A stretch of 64,000 nt of DNA from Brevundimonas sp. PAMC22021 (GCF_019443405.1 NZ_CP080376.1:2108001-2172000), one strand, 5' to 3'; positions 23,781 to 34,963 are shown, counted from the first letter of the stretch. Notes: generated from the letters alone by a model not told the origin. Made by a program: numbers and translations.

Positions 23781-24842
23781 ATGGCCGGAACAGCGTTGGT
23801 GGTGGGATCGAGCGGCATCGCAGGCGGCGCGGTCGCTGCGGAACTGGTGCGCCAGGGCTGGCAGGTTCTGGGCCTGGCTCGCAGGCCGGCGCCGCAGGAC
23901 GGCGTCTCCCCGGTCGCCGCGGACCTGCATGACCCCGCCGCGACGGCTGCGGCGCTGGCCGGTGCAAGACCGGACGCCGTCTTCTTCACCACCTGGTCGC
24001 GGCAGGCGAACGAGGCGGAGAACATCCGCGTCAACGCCGCCATGGTGCGCGCGGTGCTGGACGCTGTCCGACCGGCCGGCTCGGTTCGCCACGTCGCCCT
24101 GGTGACCGGCCTGAAACACTACCTCGGCCCGTTCGAGACCTATGGGCAGGGATCCCTTCCCGAGACTCCGTTCCGCGAGGCGCAAGGCCGCCTGGACATC
24201 GACAATTTCTACTACGCCCAGGAGGACGAGGTCTTCGCCGCCGCCGCGCGCGACGGTTTTACCTGGAGCGTGCATCGCCCGCACACCATCATCGGCAAGG
24301 CCGTGGGCAACGCCATGAACATGGGCGCGACGCTGGCGGCTTATGCCACCCTGTGCCGCGAGACCGGACGGCCGTTCCGCTTCCCCGGATCCGAAGCGCA
24401 GTGGAACGGCCTGACCGACATGACGAGCGCCAGCCAGCTGGCGCGCCATCTCGTCTGGGCCGCCACCACGCCTGGGGCCGCCAACCAGGCCTTCAACGTC
24501 GTCAACGGCGACGTCTTCCGCTGGAAATGGATGTGGGGGCGCATCGCCGAATGGTTCGGCCTCGCCCCCGCCGAGTTCGACGGCGAAATCCTGCCGCTGG
24601 AAGTCCAGATGCGGGATGACCGCGCGACCTGGCGGGCGATCGCCGAGCGCGAGGGTCTGGTCGAACCCGACCTGGACCGCCTGGCGTCGCCCTGGCACAC
24701 CGACGCCGACCTCGGTCGGCCGATCGAGGTGGTCACCGACATGGGCAAGAGCCGGCGCCTGGGCTTCACCGCCTATCAGCCGACGGACGACGCCTTCTTC
24801 GCCCTGTTCGAGCAGATGCGCGCCGAGCGGCTTATTCCCTGA
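23781..24842 (+). CDS. SDR-family oxidoreductase, PRISE-like (progesterone 5-beta-reductase/iridoid synthase type)
   Basis: A 353-residue extended SDR enzyme. The Rossmann fingerprint is VVGSSGIAGGAV at the N-terminus. The usual YxxxK is replaced by NFYYAQEDEVF, the hallmark of the PRISE group, in which a tyrosine alone serves to protonate reduced enones. WSVHRPHTIIG and WNGLTDMTSA fit too. These enzymes reduce activated C=C bonds in enones using NADPH; the bacterial substrate is unknown. AAAGGAG sits directly before an ATG at 23775 and six bases before the ATG at 23781, so I choose 23781. Confidence 0.82.
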   Translation: MAGTALVVGSSGIAGGAVAAELVRQGWQVLGLARRPAPQDGVSPVAADLHDPAATAAALAGARPDAVFFTTWSRQANEAENIRVNAAMVRAVLDAVRPAGSVRHVALVTGLKHYLGPFETYGQGSLPETPFREAQGRLDIDNFYYAQEDEVFAAAARDGFTWSVHRPHTIIGKAVGNAMNMGATLAAYATLCRETGRPFRFPGSEAQWNGLTDMTSASQLARHLVWAATTPGAANQAFNVVNGDVFRWKWMWGRIAEWFGLAPAEFDGEILPLEVQMRDDRATWRAIAEREGLVEPDLDRLASPWHTDADLGRPIEVVTDMGKSRRLGFTAYQPTDDAFFALFEQMRAERLIP

Positions 24843-24959
24843 CCTGACTGCGGGCCGGCTGGTTCTCTCGCCGGCAACCGCAGATAAATCGGCGTCGTCT
24901 CGCTCGCGCTAAGGCTTAATCCAGCATTGGCGTCATAGTGTCGCGGGCGAGAGGACGCC

Positions 24960-26705
<1,746 letters not shown>

Positions 26706-26711
26706 GCCGGC

Positions 26712-27488
26712 GTGAAGATCGCCAGCTTCAACATCAACGGGATCAACCGCCGACTGCCCAACCTGCTGCAGTGGCTTCAGACCGCACAGCCTGACGTCGT
26801 CTGCCTGCAGGAACTGAAGGCCACGGACGCGCAGTTTCCGCAGGGGGCCATCCTCGACGCGGGCTACGAAGCCGCCTGGAAGGGAGAGCACCGCTGGAAC
26901 GGCGTGGCCATCCTCAGCCGCGTCGGCGCGCCGGTCGTCACGCGCCGCCGCCTGCCGGGCGACCACGGCGACGATCAGGCCCGCTACATAGAGGCGGCGG
27001 TGAACGGCGTCGTGATCGGCTGCCTTTATCTGCCGAACGGCAATCCCCGGCCCGGTCCCAAGTTCGAATACAAGCTGGCCTGGTTCGAGCGACTGATCGC
27101 GCACGCCCGGACACTGCGCGACGCCCCGGCGCCCGTGGTGCTGGCGGGCGACTACAACGTCGTCCCGACCGAGGCGGACATCTACAACAGCCGTTCGTGG
27201 AAGAGCGACGCCTTGCTGAGCCCGCAAGCGCGCGCCGCCTTCGCCCGTCTCTTGGACGACGGCTGGACCGACGCCCTGCGCGAGCGGTTCCCGGACGATC
27301 CGCCGCCCTGGACCTTCTGGGCCTATCTGCGCGAGGCCTGGAGCCGTGACGCCGGCCTGCGCATCGACCACCTGCTGCTGAACGCGGATGCGACGGCGCG
27401 CCTGATCGACGCCGGCGTCGATCGCGAGGTGCGCAGCCAGGACGGCGCCAGCGATCACGCCCCCGTCTGGATCGAACTGGAACCCTGA
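26712..27488 (+). CDS. xth: Exodeoxyribonuclease III (AP endonuclease)
   Basis: A 258-residue enzyme of the exonuclease/endonuclease/phosphatase fold, with the standard Exo III motifs: KIASFNINGI, CLQELKATD (metal Glu), RYIEAAVNG, YLPNGN, LAGDYNVVPTEADIYN and the last SDHAPVWIEL with catalytic His. It repairs abasic sites and blocked 3' ends. The start is GTG 26712, six bases after the kinase stop, so the two are probably co-transcribed. Confidence 0.95.
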   Translation: MKIASFNINGINRRLPNLLQWLQTAQPDVVCLQELKATDAQFPQGAILDAGYEAAWKGEHRWNGVAILSRVGAPVVTRRRLPGDHGDDQARYIEAAVNGVVIGCLYLPNGNPRPGPKFEYKLAWFERLIAHARTLRDAPAPVVLAGDYNVVPTEADIYNSRSWKSDALLSPQARAAFARLLDDGWTDALRERFPDDPPPWTFWAYLREAWSRDAGLRIDHLLLNADATARLIDAGVDREVRSQDGASDHAPVWIELEP

Positions 27489-27512
27489 GCCCAGCCGCAA
27501 CGCTTGCACCCC

Positions 27513-28565
27513 ATGACGGCGAGCCTGGAAAACAGCCTGCACACCCTGGACGAGACCCGCGTCCTGCAGGCGGGCGGCGTCACCCTGACAATCGGCGGGC
27601 TGGTCACCGCGGCGGTGATCCTGGTCGCGACGGCGGCGGCGAGCTGGCTGGTCACGCGCTTCCTTCGCCGGCTGCGCGCGCGGTCCGAGCGCGGCGCCCA
27701 GGCCATTTATCTGCTCGAGCGGCTGGCCGGCTACGGCATCATCGTGGTGGGCGTCATGGCGGCGGTGTCGGCCGCCGGCGTCAACCTGTCGTCGCTGGCG
27801 GTGTTCGCCGGCGCGCTCGGCATCGGCGTGGGCCTGGGGCTCCAGGGCGTGGTCAAGGAGTTCGTCTCGGGCCTGTTCCTGATCTTCGATCGGATGGTGT
27901 CGGTCGGCGACTATATCGAGATTGAGGACATCGGCATCCGCGGCGCGATCATGGAGATCGGCCCGCGCGCCACCCGTGTGCGCACCAACGACAACGTCAA
28001 CGTGCTGGTGCCCAACTCGCGCTTGATCGAGCAGCCGGTGACCAACTGGACGCTGAAGGGCGACACGCGGCGCATCCACATTCCCTTCACCGTCGCCTAT
28101 GGCTCGGACCGGGGCCGGGTGCGCGATGCGGTGCTGGCCTGCGCCCGCACGAGCCCCTTCACCCTGCCCGAGAGCGACGCCCGCAAGAGCCAGGTCTGGC
28201 TGGTGTCGTTCGGCGAGCGCGGGCTGGAGTTCGAGCTGCTGGTCTGGCCCACCCGCGAGGCGGTCAAGCGGCCGGCGGCCATGCATGCGGCCTATACCTG
28301 GCTGATCGCCGACGCGCTGGACGGCGCAGGCATCGAGACGCCCTTCCCACAGACCGACCTGCGGCTGCGCAGCGCCTTTGGCCTGGAGGGCGACGAGGCC
28401 CTGCGTCGGCTGGGCTATGGCCGAGGCCCCTCGCCTGCCGCCGCGCCACAGCCGACGCCATCTTCCGCGAACAATGACGCCGCCGACGACGTCATGGCCG
28501 AGGCGCGCGGCGACACGGCGTTGGAGCCCGAGCCGGAACCCTCCCGCGATCGCGGCGCGGGCTAA
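27513..28565 (+). CDS. MscS-family mechanosensitive channel
   Basis: The 350-residue protein has two or three N-terminal membrane helices, then the MscS pore helix and beta domain. The pore helix reads VFAGALGIGVGLGLQGVVKEF, and DRMVSVGDYIEIEDIGIRG with VLVPNSRLIEQPVTNW are classic. The C-terminal tail (about 310-350) is acidic and proline-rich, probably disordered. It releases solutes on hypo-osmotic shock. ATG 27513 is chosen over the TTG at 27504. Confidence 0.92.
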   Translation: MTASLENSLHTLDETRVLQAGGVTLTIGGLVTAAVILVATAAASWLVTRFLRRLRARSERGAQAIYLLERLAGYGIIVVGVMAAVSAAGVNLSSLAVFAGALGIGVGLGLQGVVKEFVSGLFLIFDRMVSVGDYIEIEDIGIRGAIMEIGPRATRVRTNDNVNVLVPNSRLIEQPVTNWTLKGDTRRIHIPFTVAYGSDRGRVRDAVLACARTSPFTLPESDARKSQVWLVSFGERGLEFELLVWPTREAVKRPAAMHAAYTWLIADALDGAGIETPFPQTDLRLRSAFGLEGDEALRRLGYGRGPSPAAAPQPTPSSANNDAADDVMAEARGDTALEPEPEPSRDRGAG

Positions 28566-28602
28566 GGCGCGCCTTGGCGCCGTGACCGCGCCGTCCGTTG
28601 CG

Positions 28603-29070
28603 CTACCGGTCCTGCTCCACGTCCACCTGCGCCCGTTCAGACTTGCGCGCGGCTCGGCTCAGCCGCCCAAGGCGCTTGTAGCCAACGAACACGATCAAAA
28701 AGCCGATCACGGTGACGCCGGCCGAAAGCAGCAGATGATCCCGCAGCCGCCAGCCGTAGAAGGCCGAAACGCTGACATCGCCCAGCAGCGCCACGACGCC
28801 GCCGCAGACGCCCGCCAACAGCGATCCGCCGGTGGGCGCGGGCGCGTACTTCTCCGCTCGGTCGTTCGCCAAAGCCTGTCGGCTCTCATCATCCATCGTG
28901 CTGACTAGCATGAAGATCAGGCCGAATAGCGACAACGCCGAAAGCGCGGCCGCATTCGACCGTGCCGCTTCTGACAGGGCGCTTCGGCCCTGGCTCGCGA
29001 GCTCCTGACCCGCCCGGCGATCCGGCGCCGAAAGGGACGCATCGGCTCCCGGCGCCTTGCTGGTGACCAA
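28603..29070 (-). CDS. Hypothetical membrane protein
   Basis: A 155-residue frame with three hydrophobic segments (about 40-57, 82-102 and 113-132) and charged ends. The N-terminal 35 residues are polar. I do not recognise a family. The only start found for the full frame is TTG 29070 without a good ribosome site; ATG codons inside helix 1 are unlikely starts. It converges on the mscS gene and diverges from the next gene. Confidence 0.55.
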   Translation of the reverse strand: MVTSKAPGADASLSAPDRRAGQELASQGRSALSEAARSNAAALSALSLFGLIFMLVSTMDDESRQALANDRAEKYAPAPTGGSLLAGVCGGVVALLGDVSVSAFYGWRLRDHLLLSAGVTVIGFLIVFVGYKRLGRLSRAARKSERAQVDVEQDR

Positions 29071-29166
29071 GCCTTAACCGCGTCCGTGAACGGGACTGCA
29101 AGCGCGCCCGGCTAGGTTGGCGAAACGGACCAAGCCGCGTCCGCCCTCCAAGGCAGAAAGCCGCCC

Positions 29167-29547
29167 ATGCTGTTTCTCCTGAACGACGTCGTGTTCGACC
29201 TGGACGAGGCCTGCCCGGTCACGCCCGGCGACGCGCGCCGGTTCGAGCGGCTGGGTTTCGACTATGTGCTGGAACTGGGCTGCGAACTCTTCGCCGAGGA
29301 CCCGCTGCTGCACCGCAACGATCCCGCGCGCGCCCGCCGCCTGGCCTGGCTGATCCACGACCGCGGACCCGAGGTCAACGCCGCCCTGTTCGCCGCGCCC
29401 GCCGCGAACTGCCAGCCCGACCTGGTCGAGCCGCGCTTCTGCGCCCTGCCCGAAGGCGTGATCCGCCAGTTGCACAACCAGGCCGACGCCGGCCGCCTCG
29501 ACCTGATCGAGGCCGACCGCGCCGTCTGGAACCGCCTGGCGGCCTGA
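29167..29547 (+). CDS. Hypothetical protein
   Basis: A 126-residue soluble protein with no recognised family. It starts MLFLLNDVVFDLD and is rich in Arg, Asp and Leu, with an acidic N-terminal half and two cysteines (38 and 80). Codon use matches its surroundings. The N-terminal strand pattern resembles nothing catalytic. It stands by itself between divergent and convergent neighbours. Confidence 0.6.
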   Translation: MLFLLNDVVFDLDEACPVTPGDARRFERLGFDYVLELGCELFAEDPLLHRNDPARARRLAWLIHDRGPEVNAALFAAPAANCQPDLVEPRFCALPEGVIRQLHNQADAGRLDLIEADRAVWNRLAA

Positions 29548-29554
29548 GGCCGTC

Positions 29555-29698
29555 CTAGAACAGCACGCCGAACAGCAGGTGCACCGCCGTGGCGACCGCC
29601 ACGATGGCGCCGAAGCCGACGGCCAGGCCGACAGCGGGATGCAGCCTTCCGCGCGTTTCGGAGGCGTGCAGGCGGTCTTCGGGATGGATCACGGCCAT
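29555..29698 (-). CDS. Small membrane protein, unknown function
   Basis: A 47-residue protein with a polar head (MAVIHPEDRLHASETRGRLH) and one transmembrane helix (about 22-43). GGAAG lies seven bases before the ATG at 29698, so the longer open frame upstream is rejected. Small single-helix proteins of this sort often modulate a larger membrane partner; none is evident here. It converges on the gene at 29167 with seven bases between the stops. Confidence 0.6.
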   Translation of the reverse strand: MAVIHPEDRLHASETRGRLHPAVGLAVGFGAIVAVATAVHLLFGVLF

Positions 29699-29882
29699 GA
29701 TGGTCTTCCTTTCCTGTGTTTCCTCACGGCGCCCGACTGCGTGGCCGGATCGTCTCGCGGACACGAGCATGACTCCAATAGCCCTCCGTGGCGAGAGGGT
29801 ATTTGACCCAGCGCAACTCCGGTGACACCCGAACTGCAACCGTGCAGATTGGCCCATGAGGGAATCCGAACGGGGAATCGAC

Positions 29883-31454
29883 ATGACGCTTGGTCATGGA
29901 TGGCGCGTGACCATGCTCGCGGCGGCTGCGGCGGTGCTGCTGGCGCCTACCGCGGCGTGGGCGGACTGGCGCAGAGCGGAGAGTGACCGCTTTGTTGTCT
30001 ACAGCGACGGCTCCGAACGGTCGCTGAACGATTATGTCCGCAAGCTGGAGACCTTTGATCGCGTTCTTCGCTATCTCTGGCGCGCGCCGGCGACCGACGC
30101 ATCGCGCAAGCTCCCGATCTATCTGGTGGGCTCGCGGGCGGGCCTGCTGCGCGTACATCCGGCGTCGCAACAGAACGTCGTGGGCACCTACTTCCCGACT
30201 GAGGAAGATATCTTCGCCGTCGCCATTCGGGGCGAGAACGACGAGGTGCTGCTGCACGAGTATGTGCATCACTTCATGCTGGCGAACATGCCCGGCGCTT
30301 ATCCCGGCTGGTTCGTCGAGGGATTCGCCGAATACTACATGACCGCCGACATCGACGACGGAAGGGTCACGCTCGGCAACTACTCGGATAATCGCGCCGG
30401 CTGGCTTCTGAACGCCACGTGGCTGCCGCTGGAGGTGTTGCTGCGCAGCCGTCCCGGAGAGGTGACGCGCTCCAGTCATCGCGACACCTATTATCCTGTC
30501 GCCTGGCTGCTGACGCACTGGTTCATGAGCGACCCCGCCCGTCGCACCCAGCTGGACGCCTATCTGACCGACGTGGGCGCTGGCGGCGATCCGGTCGAGG
30601 CCATGCAGCGCGCCACCGGCCTGTCGCTTCCTGAGTTGAGGGCAGAGCTTCGCCGCTATACGGGGCGCCGCCTGACGAGCCGGATCGTCGAGGGATCCTT
30701 CCCGGAGCCCCAGATCACGATCAGCCGCCTGCCGTCGTCAGCGAACGACCTGCTGTTGCTGAACCAGCGCCTCAAGGTCGGGGTGGCCGAGGATCAGCGT
30801 GAAGCGACCGGCCGCGAGGCCGCAAGGCTGGCGGCGCGGCATGCAGACGATCCCCTCGCCTTGCTCGCGGCGGGGCATGCAGGGCTTCACTTTGGAGACA
30901 GGTCAGCGGGCGAGGCGGCGCTGAAGCGTCTGCTGGAGATCGACCCCGCGCACGTCGAGGCGTTGCAGTTCCTCGCTTCCGAACACATGCGACAGGCGCA
31001 AGGCGCCGAGGACGATGACGCTCGGCTGGCTCTTCAGCGCGGCGCTCGGGGCTATCTGGCTCGTGCCTATGAAGCTGAGCCGAACCACTATCGCACCCTT
31101 ATGCTGCTGGCCGAACTTCGATCGGGCGTGGCCAACTATCCGAACGAAAACGACCTGTTGACGCTCGGCCTGGCATTCGATCGGGCGCCGCAGCTTGCGG
31201 AGGTGCGCCTGAACTACGCCTCCGCGCTGGTTCGGGCCGACAAGAAGAGTGAGGCCATCGCCCTTCTCGAGCCGCTGGCCAATGGTCCGCATGGAGGCGG
31301 CGCGGCAGACGCCGCCCAGCGCATGATCGAGGAGATGAAGGCCGGCGAAGCGCCCCCGCCGCCCGAAGTGGAGGACCAGATCGAGTCCGGCCCCACTCCA
31401 GAAGAGCCCCGATACCGCCCACCGGAGAATGCGGAACCTACCGCCGCCCGGTGA
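29883..31454 (+). CDS. Secreted HExxH metallopeptidase-like protein with C-terminal TPR-like repeats
   Basis: The 523-residue protein has a signal peptide (about 1-27). An HExxH site lies at H125-H129 in LLHEYVHHFM, and about 18 residues later PGWFVEGFAEYY supplies the probable third ligand (gluzincin pattern). From about residue 300 the protein is helical, with TPR-like units (ALLAAGHAGLHFGDRSAGEA, YASALVRADKKSEAIALLEP), and it ends in a proline-rich tail. A periplasmic peptidase role is inferred. The start is ATG 29883, with GGGGA upstream; an in-frame ATG at 29856 is also possible. Confidence 0.8.
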   Translation: MTLGHGWRVTMLAAAAAVLLAPTAAWADWRRAESDRFVVYSDGSERSLNDYVRKLETFDRVLRYLWRAPATDASRKLPIYLVGSRAGLLRVHPASQQNVVGTYFPTEEDIFAVAIRGENDEVLLHEYVHHFMLANMPGAYPGWFVEGFAEYYMTADIDDGRVTLGNYSDNRAGWLLNATWLPLEVLLRSRPGEVTRSSHRDTYYPVAWLLTHWFMSDPARRTQLDAYLTDVGAGGDPVEAMQRATGLSLPELRAELRRYTGRRLTSRIVEGSFPEPQITISRLPSSANDLLLLNQRLKVGVAEDQREATGREAARLAARHADDPLALLAAGHAGLHFGDRSAGEAALKRLLEIDPAHVEALQFLASEHMRQAQGAEDDDARLALQRGARGYLARAYEAEPNHYRTLMLLAELRSGVANYPNENDLLTLGLAFDRAPQLAEVRLNYASALVRADKKSEAIALLEPLANGPHGGGAADAAQRMIEEMKAGEAPPPPEVEDQIESGPTPEEPRYRPPENAEPTAAR

Positions 31455-31485
31455 CAGCGGCCTCTGCGCGCGCTAGTGCGCGCCC

Positions 31486-33117
31486 ATGTCGAAACTGACC
31501 CTTTCCGAAGAGGCCGGCCGCCGCCGGACCTTCGCCATCATCGCGCACCCGGACGCGGGCAAGACCACCCTGACCGAGCACATCCTTCTGGCCGGCGGGG
31601 CGATCCGGGCGGCGGGGGCGGTTCGGGCGCGGGGCGAGAACCGGCGCACCCAGTCGGACTGGATGAAGATCGAAAAGGAGCGCGGCATCTCGGTTTCGGC
31701 GTCGGTGATGACGTTCGAGCACCGCGATCTGATGTTCAACCTGCTCGACACCCCCGGTCACGAGGACTTCTCCGAAGACACCTATCGCACCCTGACCGCC
31801 GCCGACTGCGCCATCATGGTGCTGGACGCCGCCAAGGGCATCGAGCCGCAGACGCTGAAGCTGTTCGAGGTCTGTCGCCTGCGCGACATTCCCATCATCA
31901 CCTTCATCAACAAGCTGGACCGCGAGGCTCAGGATCCGATGGCCCTGCTGGACGAGATCGCATCGCGCCTGCAGCTGGATCCCGCGCCGATCTGGTGGCC
32001 GGCCGAGAGCGGCAATCGCCTGCGCGGCATGGTGGAAATGGGCACCGGCCGGTTCCAGCCCTACGCCCGCAAGGTCGCCGGCAGCGTCGAGGACACGCCG
32101 CACCCCGACGCCCTGCCGCTGTCCGACGCCGCCCGCTACTTCGAGGAAGGCGAGCACGAGGCGCTGCTGGAGGCGCAGGAGCTGGTCGAGGCCGGCTATC
32201 CGACCTTTGACCGCCAGGCCTTTCTGGAAGGGCACATGACGCCGGTGCTGTGGGGCTCGGCCCTGCGCCATTTCGGCATCGACGAGTTGCTGAAAGCCAT
32301 CGGCGACTGGGCGCCGCCGCCGAAGACGCTGGCGGCCCGCAAGGAAGCCCCGCCCGAGACCCGCAACGCCCCGGCGCCCGCCGAGCTGACCGTCGAGCCG
32401 GGCTCGGCCGAAGTGTCCGGCTTCGTGTTCAAGGTCCAAGCCAACATGGACCCCAACCACCGTGACCGCATCGCCATGTTCCGCATGGCCTCGGGCAGCT
32501 TCAAGCGCGGCATGAAGCTGAAGGTGCAGAACACCGGCAAGTCGCTGAGCGTCAATGCGCCCATCATGTTCTTCGCCTCCGACCGCGAACTGGCCGAGGA
32601 CGCCTTTGCCGGCGACGTGATCGGCATCCCCAACCACGGCGTGCTGCGCGTCGGCGACAGCCTGTCGGAAAGCGGCCTGATCCGCTTTGCCGGCCTGCCC
32701 AACTTCGCGCCCGAAATCCTGCAGCGCGTGCGGGTGAAGGACCCGCTGAAGGCCAAGCACCTGAAGAAGGCGCTGGAAGGCCTGGCCGAAGAAGGCGTGA
32801 CCCAGCTGTTCCGGCCGGAACTCGGTTCAGACTTCATCGTCGGCGCTGTGGGCCAGCTGCAGTTCGAAGTCATGGCTGACCGTCTGGGCGAGGAATACGG
32901 CCTGGACGTCGTGTTCGAGCCTTCCCCCTACGCCGAAGCCCGCTGGATCGGCGGCGAGGCCGCCGACATCGACGACTTCACGGGCAAATACCGCCCCCAG
33001 ATGGCCCGCGACATCGATCAGGCGCCAGTGTTCCTGGCGAAGTCGAGCTGGGAGACTGGTTACGTCGGAGAACGCTTCCCCAGGATCGCCTTCACCCGGA
33101 CGAAGGAGCGGGGGTGA
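31486..33117 (+). CDS. prfC: Peptide chain release factor 3
   Basis: The 543-residue GTPase releases RF1/RF2 from the ribosome. G1 lies in AHPDAGKTTLTEHIL, G3 in LDTPGHEDFSEDTY and G4 in TFINKLDRE. The RF3-specific QSDWMKIEKERGISVSASVM is present, as is the C-terminal VGAVGQLQFEVMADRL. The length and end match the family. It follows the secreted peptidase gene on the same strand by 31 bases. Confidence 0.96.
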   Translation: MSKLTLSEEAGRRRTFAIIAHPDAGKTTLTEHILLAGGAIRAAGAVRARGENRRTQSDWMKIEKERGISVSASVMTFEHRDLMFNLLDTPGHEDFSEDTYRTLTAADCAIMVLDAAKGIEPQTLKLFEVCRLRDIPIITFINKLDREAQDPMALLDEIASRLQLDPAPIWWPAESGNRLRGMVEMGTGRFQPYARKVAGSVEDTPHPDALPLSDAARYFEEGEHEALLEAQELVEAGYPTFDRQAFLEGHMTPVLWGSALRHFGIDELLKAIGDWAPPPKTLAARKEAPPETRNAPAPAELTVEPGSAEVSGFVFKVQANMDPNHRDRIAMFRMASGSFKRGMKLKVQNTGKSLSVNAPIMFFASDRELAEDAFAGDVIGIPNHGVLRVGDSLSESGLIRFAGLPNFAPEILQRVRVKDPLKAKHLKKALEGLAEEGVTQLFRPELGSDFIVGAVGQLQFEVMADRLGEEYGLDVVFEPSPYAEARWIGGEAADIDDFTGKYRPQMARDIDQAPVFLAKSSWETGYVGERFPRIAFTRTKERG

Positions 33118-33195
33118 TCGCAGCGCCATCTTTTCACCGCGCCGGGCGCGTGATCTGATGCGCATGGTGGCGCGTATCGCCTGTTGGAGTCCGTC

Positions 33196-33543
33196 ATGAT
33201 CGCCTTGGGCGTTCTGATCCTTGTCGGCCTGGTCGGCGTCGAACCCGCGCAAGAAAGCGGCCTCGTCTCCTATGCGGAGGCGGTGCAGTGCGCGGGATTG
33301 ACGCAGGCGGCGTCGGAGCTAGAGGGCGGCGAGAGCGCCGAGGGCAAGCGGCTGTACGACGCGGCGCTGTACTGGTCGTTGGCGGCGATGCAGGCGGCGA
33401 CGGTTGCGGGCAAGTCGGCGCAGGCGGCGGAGGGCGACCAGACCCGCGCGCGGATCGCGGCCGTGCGTCGCCTCAGCGCCGATCAGGCGGCGGGCCGCGC
33501 GGCCCTGCGACAGTGCCTGCAGCGAGCGCCGAACCTGGGCTGA
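33196..33543 (+). CDS. Small exported hypothetical protein
   Basis: A 115-residue protein with an N-terminal hydrophobic signal (MIALGVLILVGLVGVEPAQ) and a helical, alanine-rich body. Two cysteines (about 32 and 107) could form a disulfide in the periplasm. GGAG lies six bases before ATG 33196; an in-frame TTG at 33184 is rejected. I do not recognise the family. It is 78 bases after prfC and may be a separate unit. Confidence 0.6.
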   Translation: MIALGVLILVGLVGVEPAQESGLVSYAEAVQCAGLTQAASELEGGESAEGKRLYDAALYWSLAAMQAATVAGKSAQAAEGDQTRARIAAVRRLSADQAAGRAALRQCLQRAPNLG

Positions 33544-33649
33544 TCGCTTTTCGCCCATGCTCAAGCCGAACCCGGCGCGCGGCCGGGCGTTTGCTGCCGA
33601 CACGGAAGAGCGGCCGCGAGGGTCCCCTTCCGGCACAGGACGAGGCAGG

Positions 33650-34963
33650 ATGTTCGAATTCGGCAAGGATCTGCGCAAGCTGTTCGCCCAGGCGCGGCAG
33701 GAGGACGACCTCGGCTGGGTCGAGCTGATCGGCGCGGACCTGCTGCGGATCGAGGCGCGGCAGCAGTCGACGGACGCCGGCCGGGTGTCTTGCGCGCGTC
33801 CGTTCTCGGCCTCGCTGCGCGCCTGCGCCCTGTGGCGCGAGCACGCCCGTCGCACCGGCGCCGCCGAAAGTCTGGCGCGTGCTCACGATGCGGCCCAGGA
33901 CGCGGTCAAGCAGGCCGGAACGCCCGATCAAACCGCGCTTGCTGCGGTCGAGGTCGCGCATATTTCCATGATCCGGTTCGATCTGTGCGGCGGGATCGAT
34001 GGCCTCGAACAAGCCGAGCAGGCCGTGGCGGCGCTCGCGCCCGGCCGGCGCGCTGAGGCGCCGGCCGCCGCGCTCGGCGCGCGCATCGAGGCCCGCCTGG
34101 CGCGGCTGTCGGGCGACGACGGACGCCTGCGCGAGGCGGCGGCCCGGATGGACGCGGCGCTTCAAGGCCCCGCCGGCAAGGACAAGATCCAAGGCGACGA
34201 GCTGCGCATGGAGCGCGCGGGGCTGGCGCTCGAGATCGGGGTGATGCGCCGCGATCCCGCCCTGCTGGATGAGGCCGGGCGCGACTTGGCCGTGCTGATC
34301 GACGGCGCCTCGCCCGATTATCGGCCGCTGACGCGCGCGCGCGCCCTGGCCCTGTGCGGAACCGGCCTGTCGGTGCTGGCGGCGCTGGCCGGCGACGCGG
34401 ATGCGGCGGCGCAGGGGCGCGCGATGTTCGAGGCGGCCGCCGACCAGTTCACCCCGGATCACAGCCCGCTGGACTGGATCGCCATCCAGCTGGTTCGGTC
34501 TGAGGACGAGGCGGTTCCGCTGCTGACCCTGACGCAATGCGAGAGCCTGACGCAGGGACAGGGATTGATCCTGGGCGCCCTGGCGCGTGAACGTCGCATC
34601 GCACGCGAGACGGCGCTGGTCGCGACGCTCGGCGACGTGGCGGGGCTGGACGCGATCGAGACGCGCATTCGCGCGCGCCTGATCAAGGCGGCGGCATCGG
34701 AGCCGCTGGCCTGGGCGGCCGACCAGATCGGCATGGCGCATGTCGCGCTGGCTCGGACCACATTGGCCCGCACCGTCCTGACGCGCTCTCCCTTTGCCGA
34801 GAGCCGTCTCGATGCGCCGCCCGAACTGGGCCTGATCCTGACGGAGGCGGCCGTGACCGCGCGCGAACAGGGCGCGCTGGTGCTGGCCGAGCGCGCCGAG
34901 CGCCTGCTGGCTCAGCCGCCGATGGCGACGAACGGGCCGTTCACGAAGCCGGGCTTGCCATAG
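33650..34963 (+). CDS. Hypothetical helical-repeat protein
   Basis: A 437-residue alanine/arginine/leucine-rich protein without membrane segments. The pattern of alternating amphipathic helices (for example EARLARLSGDDGRLREAAA and ERAGLALEIGVMRRDPALLDEAG) suggests a TPR-like solenoid, perhaps a scaffold. GAGG lies about five bases before ATG 33650, which starts MFEFGKDLRKLFAQARQEDDLG; the frame is open earlier but overlaps the previous gene. Its last 52 bases overlap the 3' end of cysQ on the other strand. Confidence 0.65.
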   Translation: MFEFGKDLRKLFAQARQEDDLGWVELIGADLLRIEARQQSTDAGRVSCARPFSASLRACALWREHARRTGAAESLARAHDAAQDAVKQAGTPDQTALAAVEVAHISMIRFDLCGGIDGLEQAEQAVAALAPGRRAEAPAAALGARIEARLARLSGDDGRLREAAARMDAALQGPAGKDKIQGDELRMERAGLALEIGVMRRDPALLDEAGRDLAVLIDGASPDYRPLTRARALALCGTGLSVLAALAGDADAAAQGRAMFEAAADQFTPDHSPLDWIAIQLVRSEDEAVPLLTLTQCESLTQGQGLILGALARERRIARETALVATLGDVAGLDAIETRIRARLIKAAASEPLAWAADQIGMAHVALARTTLARTVLTRSPFAESRLDAPPELGLILTEAAVTAREQGALVLAERAERLLAQPPMATNGPFTKPGLP

